Shown: positions 51,836-60,065, counted from the stretch's first letter. The stretch is 64,000 nucleotides of DNA from Bradyrhizobium prioriisuperbiae (GCF_032397745.1 NZ_CP135921.1:8296501-8360500), one strand, 5' to 3'. The notes: generated from the sequence alone by a model not told the origin. A program made the numbers and translations.

Positions 51836-51979
51836 CTATGGCAACGTTTCTTCGACGAGAACGCGAAGCATCTCATACGCCTCGTCAGTCAGCAGGTCGC
51901 GCAGGCCTTGAAGTCGCCGAGTGAATGGATTCTCGGCCGCGAGCTTATTGAGGAGTTCAGCAATCTGCTCATCGGTCAT
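51836..51979 (-). CDS. small phage protein (47 aa)
   Basis: 47 aa from ATG 51979, ATGA overlap with the preceding gene. Two helices (TDEQIAELLNKLAAENPF, RDLLTDEAYEMLRVLVEE). Unknown. Confidence 0.55.
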   Translation of the reverse strand: MTDEQIAELLNKLAAENPFTRRLQGLRDLLTDEAYEMLRVLVEETLP

Positions 51980-52266
51980 ATTTCCTGGTCCTCGTGCTCT
52001 TCGATGCCGAACGCTCCGCCTTCGATGCAATTGAGAAAGGCTTGGTCGGCCATCTCGTGGATCATCGTTGTACCCCGCTCATCCTCGGCGTTTAGCGCAT
52101 TCACGAAATCCTTGGAGAACTCCGTCATGTCGGTGATTTTGTATCGGGTGTCTACCTTGCCCATGAACCACCATCCATCCAGCGCGGACTGCAATGCTGA
52201 CATATGAAAAGTGATGACAATCGACTTCCCTTTGATCACCGCTCGTCCGCCGTTTTTGTTTTTCAT
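51976..52266 (-). CDS. phage protein (96 aa), unknown
   Basis: 96 aa from ATG 52266 with GGAGG at ideal spacing. Basic start MKNKNGGRAVIKGKSIVITF, acidic end GIEEHEDQEI. No family recognised. Confidence 0.6.
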   Translation of the reverse strand: MKNKNGGRAVIKGKSIVITFHMSALQSALDGWWFMGKVDTRYKITDMTEFSKDFVNALNAEDERGTTMIHEMADQAFLNCIEGGAFGIEEHEDQEI

Positions 52267-52279
52267 AGTCAGGCCTCCG

Positions 52280-52474
52280 TTAGATGTCCCTCTTGCCCGG
52301 CTCAGGCCCGACACGTCCGCCCGCGTTCCATTTGATCCACTCGCGAGACCAGTTCAGTCGCGCGCCCTTTTCATCCATCCCTGCAATCACCCGCCCCGGA
52401 TTCTCAATAGCTGGTAGCTGAGGTTTTGGGACCTCATCTGTTGATCCGTCGGCTGGGTTGCGGATTGGGGTCAT
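52280..52474 (-). CDS. small phage protein (64 aa), unknown
   Basis: 64 aa, Pro/Gly-rich, no secondary-structure-rich core, ATGA overlap with the gene at 52471. Unknown role. Confidence 0.5.
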   Translation of the reverse strand: MTPIRNPADGSTDEVPKPQLPAIENPGRVIAGMDEKGARLNWSREWIKWNAGGRVGPEPGKRDI

Positions 52475-52818
52475 GTGAATTGCTGACTTGGACTACAACG
52501 GATGAAATTGCTCTGACCGACGGACTCGCCTTTGACGTAGATCGCCAAGTCGTTCACGGACTCCGCTACGGCCCTGACAGATACCTCAGGACCATAGATG
52601 CCGATGTACGACGCAAAACCAATTTCGTCGACGCGCAGGTCGCGGCCGGGGCCGTATTCTCCCGACTCCGGATTGTTCTGAGTGACAACAAGCAGCCCCT
52701 TACCGTCCGTCCACCTGAACATTTTCCCGTCGCGACGGTCGAACCACAGCCCGTGTCGCCAACAGAACTCTGGCCAGCGGTCACCGAAATCCGTAATATC
52801 GAATCCGTGCTCGCTCAT
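52471..52818 (-). CDS. phage protein (115 aa), unknown
   Basis: 115 aa, aromatic-rich (DRWPEFCWRHGLWFDRRDGK), beta character. Coupled to the downstream gene by ATGA. No family recognised. Confidence 0.55.
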   Translation of the reverse strand: MSEHGFDITDFGDRWPEFCWRHGLWFDRRDGKMFRWTDGKGLLVVTQNNPESGEYGPGRDLRVDEIGFASYIGIYGPEVSVRAVAESVNDLAIYVKGESVGQSNFIRCSPSQQFT

Positions 52819-52822
52819 GCCG

Positions 52823-53059
52823 TCACCTTCTCGCTATCGCGCGGACTGGAGGAATTTCCATGCCGAATGTGTTCTTGATCACCTCAAGACGAACGGGCTC
52901 AGTGCACCGTCGCCACTCGCTTATGCCGTCAAACTTGACCCACCTCTGCTCAAGTCGCAGTCCAAAGAAGCTGGGAGCCAGACGAAACTCATCCGTTATC
53001 GCCCATCCGAGGATAACGAAGTCCCTCGGCGGGGGCGGGCATTCGCGTTCAGTTGGCAT
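52823..53059 (-). CDS. small phage protein (78 aa), unknown
   Basis: 78 aa starting MPTERECPPPPRDFVILGWA. Beta-rich start, basic helical end. Four bases before the next gene. Unknown. Confidence 0.5.
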   Translation of the reverse strand: MPTERECPPPPRDFVILGWAITDEFRLAPSFFGLRLEQRWVKFDGISEWRRCTEPVRLEVIKNTFGMEIPPVRAIARR

Positions 53060-53076
53060 CGGCCGTCACCCTCTCG

Positions 53077-53466
53077 CTATCGAGCGCCGCTCTGTGACAA
53101 TTCCATGCACACCCAACCCCCGTCGCGCGTGGGATTATAGCCGCTACAGACCTTGCTTTTGTCTTGTTTAAATTTTTCGAGTTTGACCACAATGTCGGAG
53201 ACGATGTGGCCGGTCCCGTTGAACCAGTCCAAGAAATCTCGCAGGAAGCCCCAGAGCCCATCAATGTCATCGAAGTCGACGGTCCCTTCCCAGAGCCCAT
53301 GCTCGACTGACTTCATTTGCAAGTGGCATCGATTACCAATTATTGAGACCTCCAAATCAGTCCTATTCCCCTTACGGTTTGCCCTTGGGATAAGGGCCTC
53401 TCTGGTTCTACGCAGGTCTTTCTCAAGCTCTGATATACGATCTCGTAATTGCTCTACTTCGCTCAT
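53077..53466 (-). CDS. phage protein with N-terminal coiled coil (129 aa)
   Basis: 129 aa. N-terminal heptads EQLRDRISELEKDLRRTREA, then a mixed domain (GNRCHLQMKSVEHGLWEGTV). The coiled coil closely resembles that of the winged-helix gene at 54243. ATG 53466 overlaps the preceding stop as ATGA, which decides the start against the longer frame. The overlapping 83-residue frame at 53049-53300 is a shadow. Confidence 0.6.
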   Translation of the reverse strand: MSEVEQLRDRISELEKDLRRTREALIPRANRKGNRTDLEVSIIGNRCHLQMKSVEHGLWEGTVDFDDIDGLWGFLRDFLDWFNGTGHIVSDIVVKLEKFKQDKSKVCSGYNPTRDGGWVCMELSQSGAR

Positions 53467-53852
53467 ACAGCATCCCCATCTTCGTTGATGTAAGCGCCGG
53501 CAAGCCTGTTTGAGATTTCCTCGGCGGAGATGCGAGCACACAACTCTTCGAACGAAGATCCTATTTTGAACTTGATAGGCTGTGTGAATTCGCCATCGTA
53601 TACAATACATTCATGCCAGCCAGCCGATAGAGCATCAACGCCAGGTTTGGAAAAATAGAAGCCGGGCTTGCGAACGACCATGTCGCCAATGTCTGCTGTG
53701 ATTGCCGACAGACTATCGACGCTAAGCTTGGCGGCATAGGCTACCCTCAGGTCAGTCGATGCGATGGCCGCTTTCGCAAGTGCAGGACCAGCCAATGGTA
53801 TAGTCGCCATCAGCCCCAAAAACCCACGCCTCGATTTCGAAACCTCGGTCAT
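53463..53852 (-). CDS. Tat-signal exported phage protein (129 aa)
   Basis: 129 aa. Starts MTEVSKSRRGFLGLMATIPL: twin-arginine motif SRRGFLG at residues 7-13, hydrophobic core and AxA site (ALAKA). The mature part is about 100 residues with no known domain (MVVRKPGFYFSKPGVDALSA). ATG 53852 overlaps the preceding stop (ATGA). A folded, Tat-exported product of a prophage early gene is unusual. Confidence 0.65.
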   Translation of the reverse strand: MTEVSKSRRGFLGLMATIPLAGPALAKAAIASTDLRVAYAAKLSVDSLSAITADIGDMVVRKPGFYFSKPGVDALSAGWHECIVYDGEFTQPIKFKIGSSFEELCARISAEEISNRLAGAYINEDGDAV

Positions 53853-54094
53853 CGCCCGTCCCTCGCCTTGCGGCGCCCATAACGAAAGCTTGGCCACTCA
53901 CCAAGCCGCCCAGGCGATGATTGCGAAAGCCAACGCGTTGCCGCAACGCGCAGATGTGGCAAAAACTCCATTCGCGACCGCGCCCGCAGACCACGTCGAT
54001 GGTATTTCACAATTTCATATTTCGGCTCGTGCTCGTCAAACTGCACCATTCGCATTGGCGCTAGACGATCACGACTAGACCATGCATATCCCAT
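53849..54094 (-). CDS. small basic phage protein (81 aa)
   Basis: 81 aa from ATG 54094 with GAGGAAG ahead; TGATG with the preceding 50-aa gene and ATGA with the following Tat gene. Arg-rich (YHRRGLRARSRMEF). Unknown. Confidence 0.5.
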   Translation of the reverse strand: MGYAWSSRDRLAPMRMVQFDEHEPKYEIVKYHRRGLRARSRMEFLPHLRVAATRWLSQSSPGRLGEWPSFRYGRRKARDGR

Positions 54095-54246
54095 CACTTC
54101 CTCGCCTTCTCTGCCATCAGCCGCCTATCCCACCCCACAAACTCAGCAATGAGTGGATGCTGCTTCACCAATCTCTCAACTTCAGCCCGTGATAGTTCTT
54201 CGTAGTGAGCGAACATGGGCCATTGGGTTTCGGTAGCTGAGGTCAT
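54094..54246 (-). CDS. 50-aa phage protein, coupled on both sides
   Basis: 50 codons from ATG 54246 (ATGA with the winged-helix gene) to TGA 54094 (TGATG with the next). Sequence MTSATETQWPMFAHYEELSR then VERLVKQHPLIAEFVGWDRR, a compact helical protein. Short length hides it from most size cut-offs, but coupling at both ends supports it. Confidence 0.6.
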   Translation of the reverse strand: MTSATETQWPMFAHYEELSRAEVERLVKQHPLIAEFVGWDRRLMAEKARK

Positions 54247-54593
54247 AACGCCACATCGCGTGACGCTGCCGGCATTTCGTAGCCCTCACCCCAGCGTGTC
54301 AGGATTTCAATCTCGTACTTGCTGACCGCCTTGCGGAGATGGCAAATTCGCACGCCTGCATATCCAGATGGATTGTCTGATATCGTGCTGGGCAAGCAGA
54401 CGATATCAACAACCTGTGCCTGCGTCAGAAACCCGCCTGGAGCCCTCGAAAAGGCAACCGCGAGTCGGGCTAGCGAGCGCGGCAAGCGCCATTCAGCCGG
54501 CATCAGCGTCGACGGTCGAACAGTCTCGTTGGCCTGACGCAGCGCCTCTTCCAACTCCGAAATCCGTTCGCGCAATTGCCGCTCGACGTTCAT
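54243..54593 (-). CDS. winged-helix DNA-binding protein with coiled-coil N-terminus
   Basis: 116 aa. Coiled coil ERQLRERISELEEALRQANE, then an OmpR-type winged helix (LTQAQVVDIV, then VRICHLRKAVSKYEIEILTR and WGEGYEM as the wing). No receiver domain. Likely a phage regulator. Start ATG 54593 overlaps the preceding stop by ATGA. Confidence 0.7.
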   Translation of the reverse strand: MNVERQLRERISELEEALRQANETVRPSTLMPAEWRLPRSLARLAVAFSRAPGGFLTQAQVVDIVCLPSTISDNPSGYAGVRICHLRKAVSKYEIEILTRWGEGYEMPAASRDVAL

Positions 54594-54883
54594 GCCGCAT
54601 CTCCAGCTTTCGGACACAGCTCAGCATCTGCAATCATCTTCGCTGAAAGCCGCTCCAGTTCCAGCATCTCGCGATGAAACCCGTCGTCAACCTTCTCGGA
54701 CCAGTACGTGTCATATTTTGCAGCTTGAGCTATGGCTTTGAGCCTACCTGCGGCGGTGAGCGCTTCTTTGGCAGTGACGACGTCGGCCATGATCACCCTA
54801 GCCCTATCAGCCAAACCTACGCGGCCAAGAACCGCGCCAGCAGATCGCAAGCGCTTCGACCACTTCAAGGCAAGTATGCTCAT
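54590..54883 (-). CDS. helical phage protein (97 aa)
   Basis: 97 aa if started at ATG 54883, which overlaps the preceding stop (ATGA); ATG 54790 with AGGG ahead is an alternative giving 66 aa (MADVVTAKEALTAAGRLKAI). Helical, Ala-rich, no domain recognised. Confidence 0.55.
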   Translation of the reverse strand: MSILALKWSKRLRSAGAVLGRVGLADRARVIMADVVTAKEALTAAGRLKAIAQAAKYDTYWSEKVDDGFHREMLELERLSAKMIADAELCPKAGDAA

Positions 54884-55053
54884 GTCTCGTCGCGCTCCTG
54901 ACCTACCACCTGCGTTCCTGATACGAACGAGTGAAACATCTCAGCCGCAAGCACGACCTGAGCGGCAAGTTTCTCTGGGGCGACTTGCTTTGGAATGAAC
55001 AGCGTCACCGCGAGTTTGAGGCATTCAAGCCGATCTTTTTCCTGAGCGATCAC
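54880..55053 (-). CDS. small helical phage protein (57 aa)
   Basis: 57 aa from GTG 55053, which overlaps the preceding stop as GTGA. Sequence (VIAQEKDRLECLKLAVTLFI) is helical. The frame runs open further upstream but inside the replication gene. Unknown. Confidence 0.52.
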   Translation of the reverse strand: MIAQEKDRLECLKLAVTLFIPKQVAPEKLAAQVVLAAEMFHSFVSGTQVVGQERDET

Positions 55054-56141
55054 GCTGCATTTTCCTCTGCCGATGATGTCTGAAGCTTCTCGCCGAACCC
55101 GTTGTAGCCAGGCGGCCACTGCGTTTCTGCCCAGCAGACCGTTTGCTCGCACCCATCGATCGTGAGGGTGTAGACCTTGGGCTCGCGCATGCGGTTGGAT
55201 TGTCGATACTCAACCAAGGCCGTCATCTCGTCGGTTGTGGAGACGATCTTGACCAGCTTCGATATCCGTTCGCCCGAGCCGGGATCGATGCCAGCGGCAA
55301 TCAAGATCTCCGGAGGGCAACGGCACGACGTTGAGCGCGGATCATTGCCGGCCCATCGCGGCCACTGCGACTCGTCGGCCATCCATCGCCTTACCGCACC
55401 TTCCCAATCCTTGGCCTGTGGGTTTGTAGCCCGCTCTGCCGCGACGAACGCGACAGCCGCGATATCGGCCCAACGCTGCTCACTGAGCCACTTCAGCGCG
55501 TGAGCGATGTACTGGGTGCCAACCTGCTGTTTTTCGGTCGCATTGGCCGCGTACCGCTTGGCACCAGCAATCATCAAATCCGGATCGACGCCCGATTTGA
55601 CCAACGCGTCGAATTTGATCTTGGCTGGGAGTTTGGGGTTGTCGCCGTCTCGGGCTGGATATTCCTTCCAGAAGTCTTCGAAGAAATCATGCACACCCGG
55701 CGGCGCATCAGCGGCGGCCGCGGTATGTGGTAGTAGGTCCAAGGTAAAGGTAGAAGGTCCAAGATCAGCATCGATTCCTCGCGAATCCTCGCGAGAGGGC
55801 TCCGATCTTTCGCGATATTCCGGCAACCGCGAAGCTGATGGTCTGTCAATCTTCTGATGTTCCAGCCACTTAACGATTTCTAGGTACTGAGACCCATCCA
55901 CTTCGTATCGCCTAATGCACCTCTTGCCTTCAAGCTCACCAAGCCACCCATCGATAAGGGCCGCTGCATCGTGGTCATATGGGTAGAGAAGGCTCGCGAG
56001 CAATCGCGAGGCTGCGCGAGCCCTCCCAGCATCATCCGCAATCGTGAAAAGCTGAATGAAAAGCAGACGCGCGTCACGCGACAAACCCCCAATCGTCTCC
56101 GACTGCGGTAGCTCAGGTTTTATGGTTCGAATGCGAGCCAT
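55050..56141 (-). CDS. phage replication organiser-like protein
   Basis: 363 aa. N-terminal ARIRTIKPELPQSETIGGLS, then RDARLLFIQLFTIADDAGRA, the hallmark of phage replisome organisers and DnaD-like initiators with a winged helix. Middle linker Pro/Ala-rich, then a second helical domain (FFEDFWKEYPARDGD) and a C-terminal extension. Likely loads a helicase at the phage origin. ATG 56141 with TGATG coupling. Confidence 0.75.
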   Translation of the reverse strand: MARIRTIKPELPQSETIGGLSRDARLLFIQLFTIADDAGRARAASRLLASLLYPYDHDAAALIDGWLGELEGKRCIRRYEVDGSQYLEIVKWLEHQKIDRPSASRLPEYRERSEPSREDSRGIDADLGPSTFTLDLLPHTAAAADAPPGVHDFFEDFWKEYPARDGDNPKLPAKIKFDALVKSGVDPDLMIAGAKRYAANATEKQQVGTQYIAHALKWLSEQRWADIAAVAFVAAERATNPQAKDWEGAVRRWMADESQWPRWAGNDPRSTSCRCPPEILIAAGIDPGSGERISKLVKIVSTTDEMTALVEYRQSNRMREPKVYTLTIDGCEQTVCWAETQWPPGYNGFGEKLQTSSAEENAA

Positions 56142-56689
56142 CAAATGCCTTTTTCAGCCCAGTCCATGACCTGTTTGGCGCAACCCATCGGATCTCTCCA
56201 AAGCTCAGACCCGGTAAATCGAAATATTTCAAAACCGCTCGTTTGAGCCTCGCGATCCCTCCCGCGGTCTTTCGATGCCTGCTCTTTGGTTCGCTCGTGA
56301 AAGTCGTGTCCATCGCATTCCACGATCAGCTTGCGCCAGCCTGGAATGCCGCTATTGGGTTCTCGAATACGACCGCCGTACACATTAAAAATGTAATCGA
56401 CGCGCCAGCCTGGTAGCTGGGCCTGCTTCTGAATAAATATCCATTCCTTCGCGTCACGGCGGCGCTTTACCGCTTCGGCCTGCACTGCGGTCACGAACAT
56501 GACCTGCTTGAACCAGCTATCTCGTACATGCCTTGTGTGAAGCACGACGGCCGCACCAAAAAGGCGCTCGATCGGCGTTGTGCCGTAATTGTCGATACGT
56601 TCCATTGACGCGCATTCGTATGCGATCTCAGCGGAAACATGCTCGGTGACCTGCTCCTGAAGCAGCGCAAAACCGAAAATGTTTGACAT
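56141..56689 (-). CDS. DUF559/Vsr-like nuclease
   Basis: 182 aa. Restriction-endonuclease-like core: PGWRVDYIFNVYG, then KLIVECDGHDFHERTKEQAS, RDREAQTSGFEIFRFTGSEL; acidic Asp/Glu and the following His/Arg fit the PD-(D/E)XK pattern in DUF559. May process phage or host DNA. Start shares TAATG with GapR-like stop. Confidence 0.75.
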   Translation of the reverse strand: MSNIFGFALLQEQVTEHVSAEIAYECASMERIDNYGTTPIERLFGAAVVLHTRHVRDSWFKQVMFVTAVQAEAVKRRRDAKEWIFIQKQAQLPGWRVDYIFNVYGGRIREPNSGIPGWRKLIVECDGHDFHERTKEQASKDRGRDREAQTSGFEIFRFTGSELWRDPMGCAKQVMDWAEKGI

Positions 56690-56964
56690 TAGATCATTCC
56701 CAAACTCTGCATGTAAGTTTCCAGGATGGTTTCCTGCTCCTGGCGCTCGTTGGCGTCCTGCTTGCGCAAGCGAACGATCGTTCGCAGCGCCTTGACATCG
56801 AAACCGTTGCCCTTGGCCTCGGCGTAGACATCGCGGATATCATCGCTGATGGTCTTTTTCTCCGATTCCAACCGCTCTATCCGTTCGATAACGGACTTCA
56901 ATTGGTCTTTTGCAAAGCTGGTCGATGTGACGGCTTGGCTGTTGTGTCCCATCTCTGAGGTCAT
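56689..56964 (-). CDS. GapR-like DNA-binding protein (DUF2312)
   Basis: 91 aa from ATG 56964 (ATGA overlap). [20 protein letters not shown], then [20 protein letters not shown] and [17 protein letters not shown] are the GapR/DUF2312 signature. Chromosomal GapR binds overtwisted AT-rich DNA ahead of replication forks; a phage copy probably aids its own replication. Confidence 0.85.
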   Translation of the reverse strand: MTSEMGHNSQAVTSTSFAKDQLKSVIERIERLESEKKTISDDIRDVYAEAKGNGFDVKALRTIVRLRKQDANERQEQETILETYMQSLGMI

Positions 56965-57530
56965 TCTGCTGGCTCCCTCGCGTCGCTTGGCACTGAACGC
57001 CAAGTTCTGTTTTTCTTGACCAAGCTGATGGTGGAGACGGACACTCCGAAATCTCGTGCGATTGACGGGTACCGTTCGCCGGACGCTATTCGACTGCGGA
57101 TTTTGGGAATGTCGGATTCCACCAGCTTGGCCCCGATCACAGCGCTGCCGCATATCCTCGTACCGTGCCGCGCTCGGTCCTTCTGGTTTTCCAGTCCACT
57201 AGCCCATCGCAGATTGTCGACCCGACAATTCGAGGTGTTGCCGTCATTGTGGGCCACCATGGCCCCAGCAAACGGCGGAGGTCCTAGAAATGCGTTCGCA
57301 ACTAACCTGTGGACCCGCGCCGTTTTGGTTTCTTCCCCCACAACAATAGATACGTGCGGGTAATCAGCCTCCTCCGCCGGCTGCAGCAGCGCGCGAGGCC
57401 CTTGGATGTTGCCCCATGAACTAACGCTGTAGTTTGGAGCCCAAGAGATCGGCCGCCAGGTCTCGGTCTCGACCAAACCCATCAAGAATTCGGCTACGGA
57501 GGATGGGAAATGTGCGCGCTCTGGCTTCAT
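56961..57530 (-). CDS. HNH endonuclease with NUMOD4 and HTH
   Basis: 189 aa. N-terminal NUMOD4 ([20 protein letters not shown]), HNH_3 core ([11 protein letters not shown], then [20 protein letters not shown]), and a C-terminal HTH ([20 protein letters not shown]). Layout of a free-standing homing endonuclease. ATGA coupled on both sides. Confidence 0.85.
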   Translation of the reverse strand: MKPERAHFPSSVAEFLMGLVETETWRPISWAPNYSVSSWGNIQGPRALLQPAEEADYPHVSIVVGEETKTARVHRLVANAFLGPPPFAGAMVAHNDGNTSNCRVDNLRWASGLENQKDRARHGTRICGSAVIGAKLVESDIPKIRSRIASGERYPSIARDFGVSVSTISLVKKNRTWRSVPSDAREPAE

Positions 57531-57745
57531 TCCGCCCTCCCCGCGCGCAAAACCTCAGCCCGCGCCAGATCCCGCTCAATGGCCTCCGCAGCCTCACCGG
57601 ATAGACCGCGATGGGCTGCGTCGGCAGCGGCTTGAAGCGCAGCAAACGTCTCACAGCGCAGCGTGACGCTGATACGGCGCGAGCCGGGACCGGCGCCTGC
57701 CTGTGTGCCGATACGGGTGGATGCCAAATAGGTCGTGTTGGTCAT
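57527..57745 (-). CDS. small RHH/antitoxin-like protein (72 aa)
   Basis: 72 aa: short beta strand SRRISVTLRCETFAALQAAA followed by two helices, the pattern of ribbon-helix-helix or FitA-like antitoxins. No toxin gene next to it. ATG 57745; the longer frame reaches into ThyX. Confidence 0.6.
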   Translation of the reverse strand: MTNTTYLASTRIGTQAGAGPGSRRISVTLRCETFAALQAAADAAHRGLSGEAAEAIERDLARAEVLRAGRAE

Positions 57746-57788
57746 GTTTGGTCCTAAAACGCGTCGTTTGCAAAACGTGAAACGGGAA

Positions 57789-58520
57789 TTAGCTCGCTTT
57801 GGCCTCCCAGGCCGAAATACACACAGGGACGATCGCGCGCGCCAAATCGCGCATCGCGTCGGCATAGACACGGATTTCATATTGAGCGTGGCTATCGCAG
57901 CGGAGCGTCAGAAACTTCAACAAGTTCAACAGGTCTACCGTTGCAAACATGTGGCTATACGTGGCCACGGGCAGCACGGATCGCGCCAACTCACGAGGAA
58001 CGCCACCTGCTAGCAACTTGCGGTATGCAGCAAAGCTGGCAACCGCGGAGGCGCGGAGTGTTTCAACGCACTCGTGCACCAGCGGGTTGAGCCCCCCGAC
58101 GTCGCGGCCTTGCTTGTTGTCCTTAGACTGGACGCCGATCAATTCTGGTGCCGGTACGTAGAACTCTTCTGGCAGTTCCCGATACCGCGCCGAAAGTTCA
58201 TTGAACGACCATGTACGATGTCGGTGCCACTGTCGGAAAACAAAAATTGGCGCCTTGACTTCAAAGGTGAATGTCACCGCCTCAAACGGCGTGGTGTGGT
58301 GGTTTTTCCACAGGAAGTTGATTAGCTTAGCGTCCGAGCCATTGTCTTCTCCCGCGCGCCACGCGGCGTCGTAGGAAACACGAGCTGCACGCGAGACGGA
58401 GAGGTCGCTGCCCATGCTGTCCACGAGGCGGACAAAGCCATGATCCAGTACGCTCCGGAATGTTCGATCTTCATGCACTGCGGCTGCGTGGCGCGCGTCT
58501 GCGCCGGTCAAATTTGTCAT
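57789..58520 (-). CDS. thyX: flavin-dependent thymidylate synthase
   Basis: 243 aa. ThyX motif RHRTWSFNELSARY at residues 100-113, FAD-binding HHTTPFE and C-terminal helix RVYADAMRDLARAI. Makes dTMP from dUMP using FAD and methylene-THF, supplying phage DNA synthesis. ATG 58520 overlaps the preceding stop as ATGA. Confidence 0.93.
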   Translation of the reverse strand: MTNLTGADARHAAAVHEDRTFRSVLDHGFVRLVDSMGSDLSVSRAARVSYDAAWRAGEDNGSDAKLINFLWKNHHTTPFEAVTFTFEVKAPIFVFRQWHRHRTWSFNELSARYRELPEEFYVPAPELIGVQSKDNKQGRDVGGLNPLVHECVETLRASAVASFAAYRKLLAGGVPRELARSVLPVATYSHMFATVDLLNLLKFLTLRCDSHAQYEIRVYADAMRDLARAIVPVCISAWEAKAS

Positions 58521-58825
58521 TGCGGAACCCTTTTCACGAAATCTGCGAGATAGGCCGCATACCAAGCGGCCTTGGCATAATCTTCCGCCCCGTTCTTTTT
58601 CAGAGCACGCGCGTTGTATTTGTGGACGTTGAATTTCATCGCGCCGATGAATTCTTCGCGCGTCAGCCAAGCCTCCATGACCTTGATCACCTCGAACGGA
58701 TTCCCAACACCGCCATAGTGGGCGGGATTATTGACGGCATCCGGCGCGGTCCGCGACGCTGTGCTGGTGGCAACTTGCTCAGCGCTGTCCCCATGCTCTG
58801 GTGTGTTCGTTGCGTTGGCGTTCAT
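58517..58825 (-). CDS. DUF3310 protein
   Basis: 102 aa. NNPAHYGGVGNPFEVIKVME, then FNVHKYNARALKKNGAEDYA and KAAWYAAYLADF are the DUF3310 (nucleotide kinase-like phage) signature. ATG 58825 chosen; N-terminal 30 residues are disordered. Often near phage nucleotide genes, as here. Confidence 0.82.
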   Translation of the reverse strand: MNANATNTPEHGDSAEQVATSTASRTAPDAVNNPAHYGGVGNPFEVIKVMEAWLTREEFIGAMKFNVHKYNARALKKNGAEDYAKAAWYAAYLADFVKRVPQ

Positions 58826-59130
58826 GCGGGCTCTCCCATGAGGTCTACAAGCGCACCAATGGGGCCAGATGGCGTCCCGTCCGAGTTGCGCGTGATGGCG
58901 TGGCTGATGGTTTCGATGGGGACGCCGTGCTGCAGCGCCAGGCTCAACAGTACCGCCGAGTCCCGGGCGAGCGTTTCCGCCTGCGTCCCCGACTTGGCGC
59001 AGTTGATGAACACCTCCTGAATCGGAGCGCTGCCGTGCGCGCGGCCGAGGCCGACGATATAGCGTTGTCCCCAATGCTCAAACCGAACGGTCTCGTGTGA
59101 TCGTCGATTTGGAAGAGTTGTTCGGCTCAT
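58822..59130 (-). CDS. TSCPD domain protein
   Basis: 102 aa. EVFINCAKSGTQAETLARDS, then AVLLSLALQHGVPIETISHA and NSDGTPSGPIGALVDLMGEP match the C-terminal TSCPD domain of B12-dependent ribonucleotide reductase. Alone it cannot be a reductase; may tune host reductase or have taken another role. Confidence 0.83.
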   Translation of the reverse strand: MSRTTLPNRRSHETVRFEHWGQRYIVGLGRAHGSAPIQEVFINCAKSGTQAETLARDSAVLLSLALQHGVPIETISHAITRNSDGTPSGPIGALVDLMGEPA

Positions 59131-59224
59131 TTCCCGCTCTCTGCGCTGCCCGTGCTCTACGGGCTGTGTTGGCCTTGTTGCGCTTGCGCGCCCTGCGTTT
59201 CTTCCCGGACTTGAAACGGCTCAA
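59078..59224 (-). CDS. possible 48-aa basic protein
   Basis: 48 codons from TTG 59224, overlapping the ParB stop (TTGA), to TGA 59078. Extremely Lys/Arg-rich (SRFKSGKKRRARKRNKANTA). Overlaps the TSCPD gene start by about 50 bases. Without it the 90 bases between ParB and TSCPD genes would be empty. Confidence 0.35.
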   Translation of the reverse strand: MSRFKSGKKRRARKRNKANTARRARAAQRAGNEPNNSSKSTITRDRSV

Positions 59225-60036
59225 GCCGCGACCTTGCGTCCTTTGAGGATGCCGACGGATTCCAGCGCTTCCGTTGCGATGGTTCCTGCAAAATCTTCGT
59301 GCGAATCTTCGGCGATCTTTTGAAGCGCGGCGATCAGCACCTTGACGTTGCCCGCAGTGGGCTGGAATTCGCCAGTCGTGGCCCTGACGTGAGCGTTGGT
59401 GACCTTGGTTTTGCCTGCTGCGGCAGCCCTGGCCTTGGCCTCGACGAGAGTCTGTTCGGCCGCGTCGCCGTGCTTCTTGACCACGCTGATGGCAGTGGAG
59501 GACGAGACCTCGTCGTTTCTGACCATCTGCTGCACTGCCTGGGGCGCTGAGAGAAGCGTCAGGTAGCCGTCAACGGTTTGTGTGGAGGACCAGCCGAAGC
59601 GTTTGGCGATCTTGCCGATGTCCCAGCCGAAGCCGATCAGCCGCTTGATGACACCTCCCATCTCCAGTGACGTCAGCGGCTCGCCCGAATTCGACACGAC
59701 GAGGTCCGCACAACGGTCAGCTTCGGATGTGCCCTTGGCCTCCGCTATGCACGGGATGGCATCAATCTCGGCCCCCAGTTGCTCGATTGCGATTATGGTA
59801 GCGGCGCGGCGGCGATGCCCGGCGACTACAAACACCTTCTCGTCCTTCATCCGGACGGTGATGGGCTGTTCGATGCTGAAACCGTTGTCGGCGATAGACC
59901 GGGCCAAATCGTGCAGCTTCGCTTTCGCGTCAGCCGTGGTCAGGTCTCGGATGTTGTAACCGTCTTCGACCAAGATAATGCGCGGGTCGATCATCAGCAT
60001 GTCGCGCTTGCTGGTGGCGAGTTCACGAAGTTTCAT
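59221..60036 (-). CDS. ParB/Spo0J-like protein
   Basis: 271 aa. ParB nuclease-like N-domain with GHRR at residues 73-76 (VVAGHRRRAAT), then an HTH region (IGKIAKRFGWSSTQTVDGYL) and a helical C-terminus. No ParA gene next door, so plasmid-type partition is unlikely; ParB-like proteins beside a DNA methyltransferase are frequent in phages. Confidence 0.85.
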   Translation of the reverse strand: MKLRELATSKRDMLMIDPRIILVEDGYNIRDLTTADAKAKLHDLARSIADNGFSIEQPITVRMKDEKVFVVAGHRRRAATIIAIEQLGAEIDAIPCIAEAKGTSEADRCADLVVSNSGEPLTSLEMGGVIKRLIGFGWDIGKIAKRFGWSSTQTVDGYLTLLSAPQAVQQMVRNDEVSSSTAISVVKKHGDAAEQTLVEAKARAAAAGKTKVTNAHVRATTGEFQPTAGNVKVLIAALQKIAEDSHEDFAGTIATEALESVGILKGRKVAA

Positions 60037-60065
60037 GGTTCGGTTCCTGCAAAAGGGGTTTGCGT

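Noticed and set aside
57527..57745. Toxin-antitoxin module
   Set aside because: The RHH-like protein has no adjacent toxin gene: its neighbours are ThyX and an HNH endonuclease.
59221..60036. Plasmid-type partition system
   Set aside because: Only a ParB-like gene is present; no ParA and no parS-like repeat cluster was seen, and the setting is a phage early operon.
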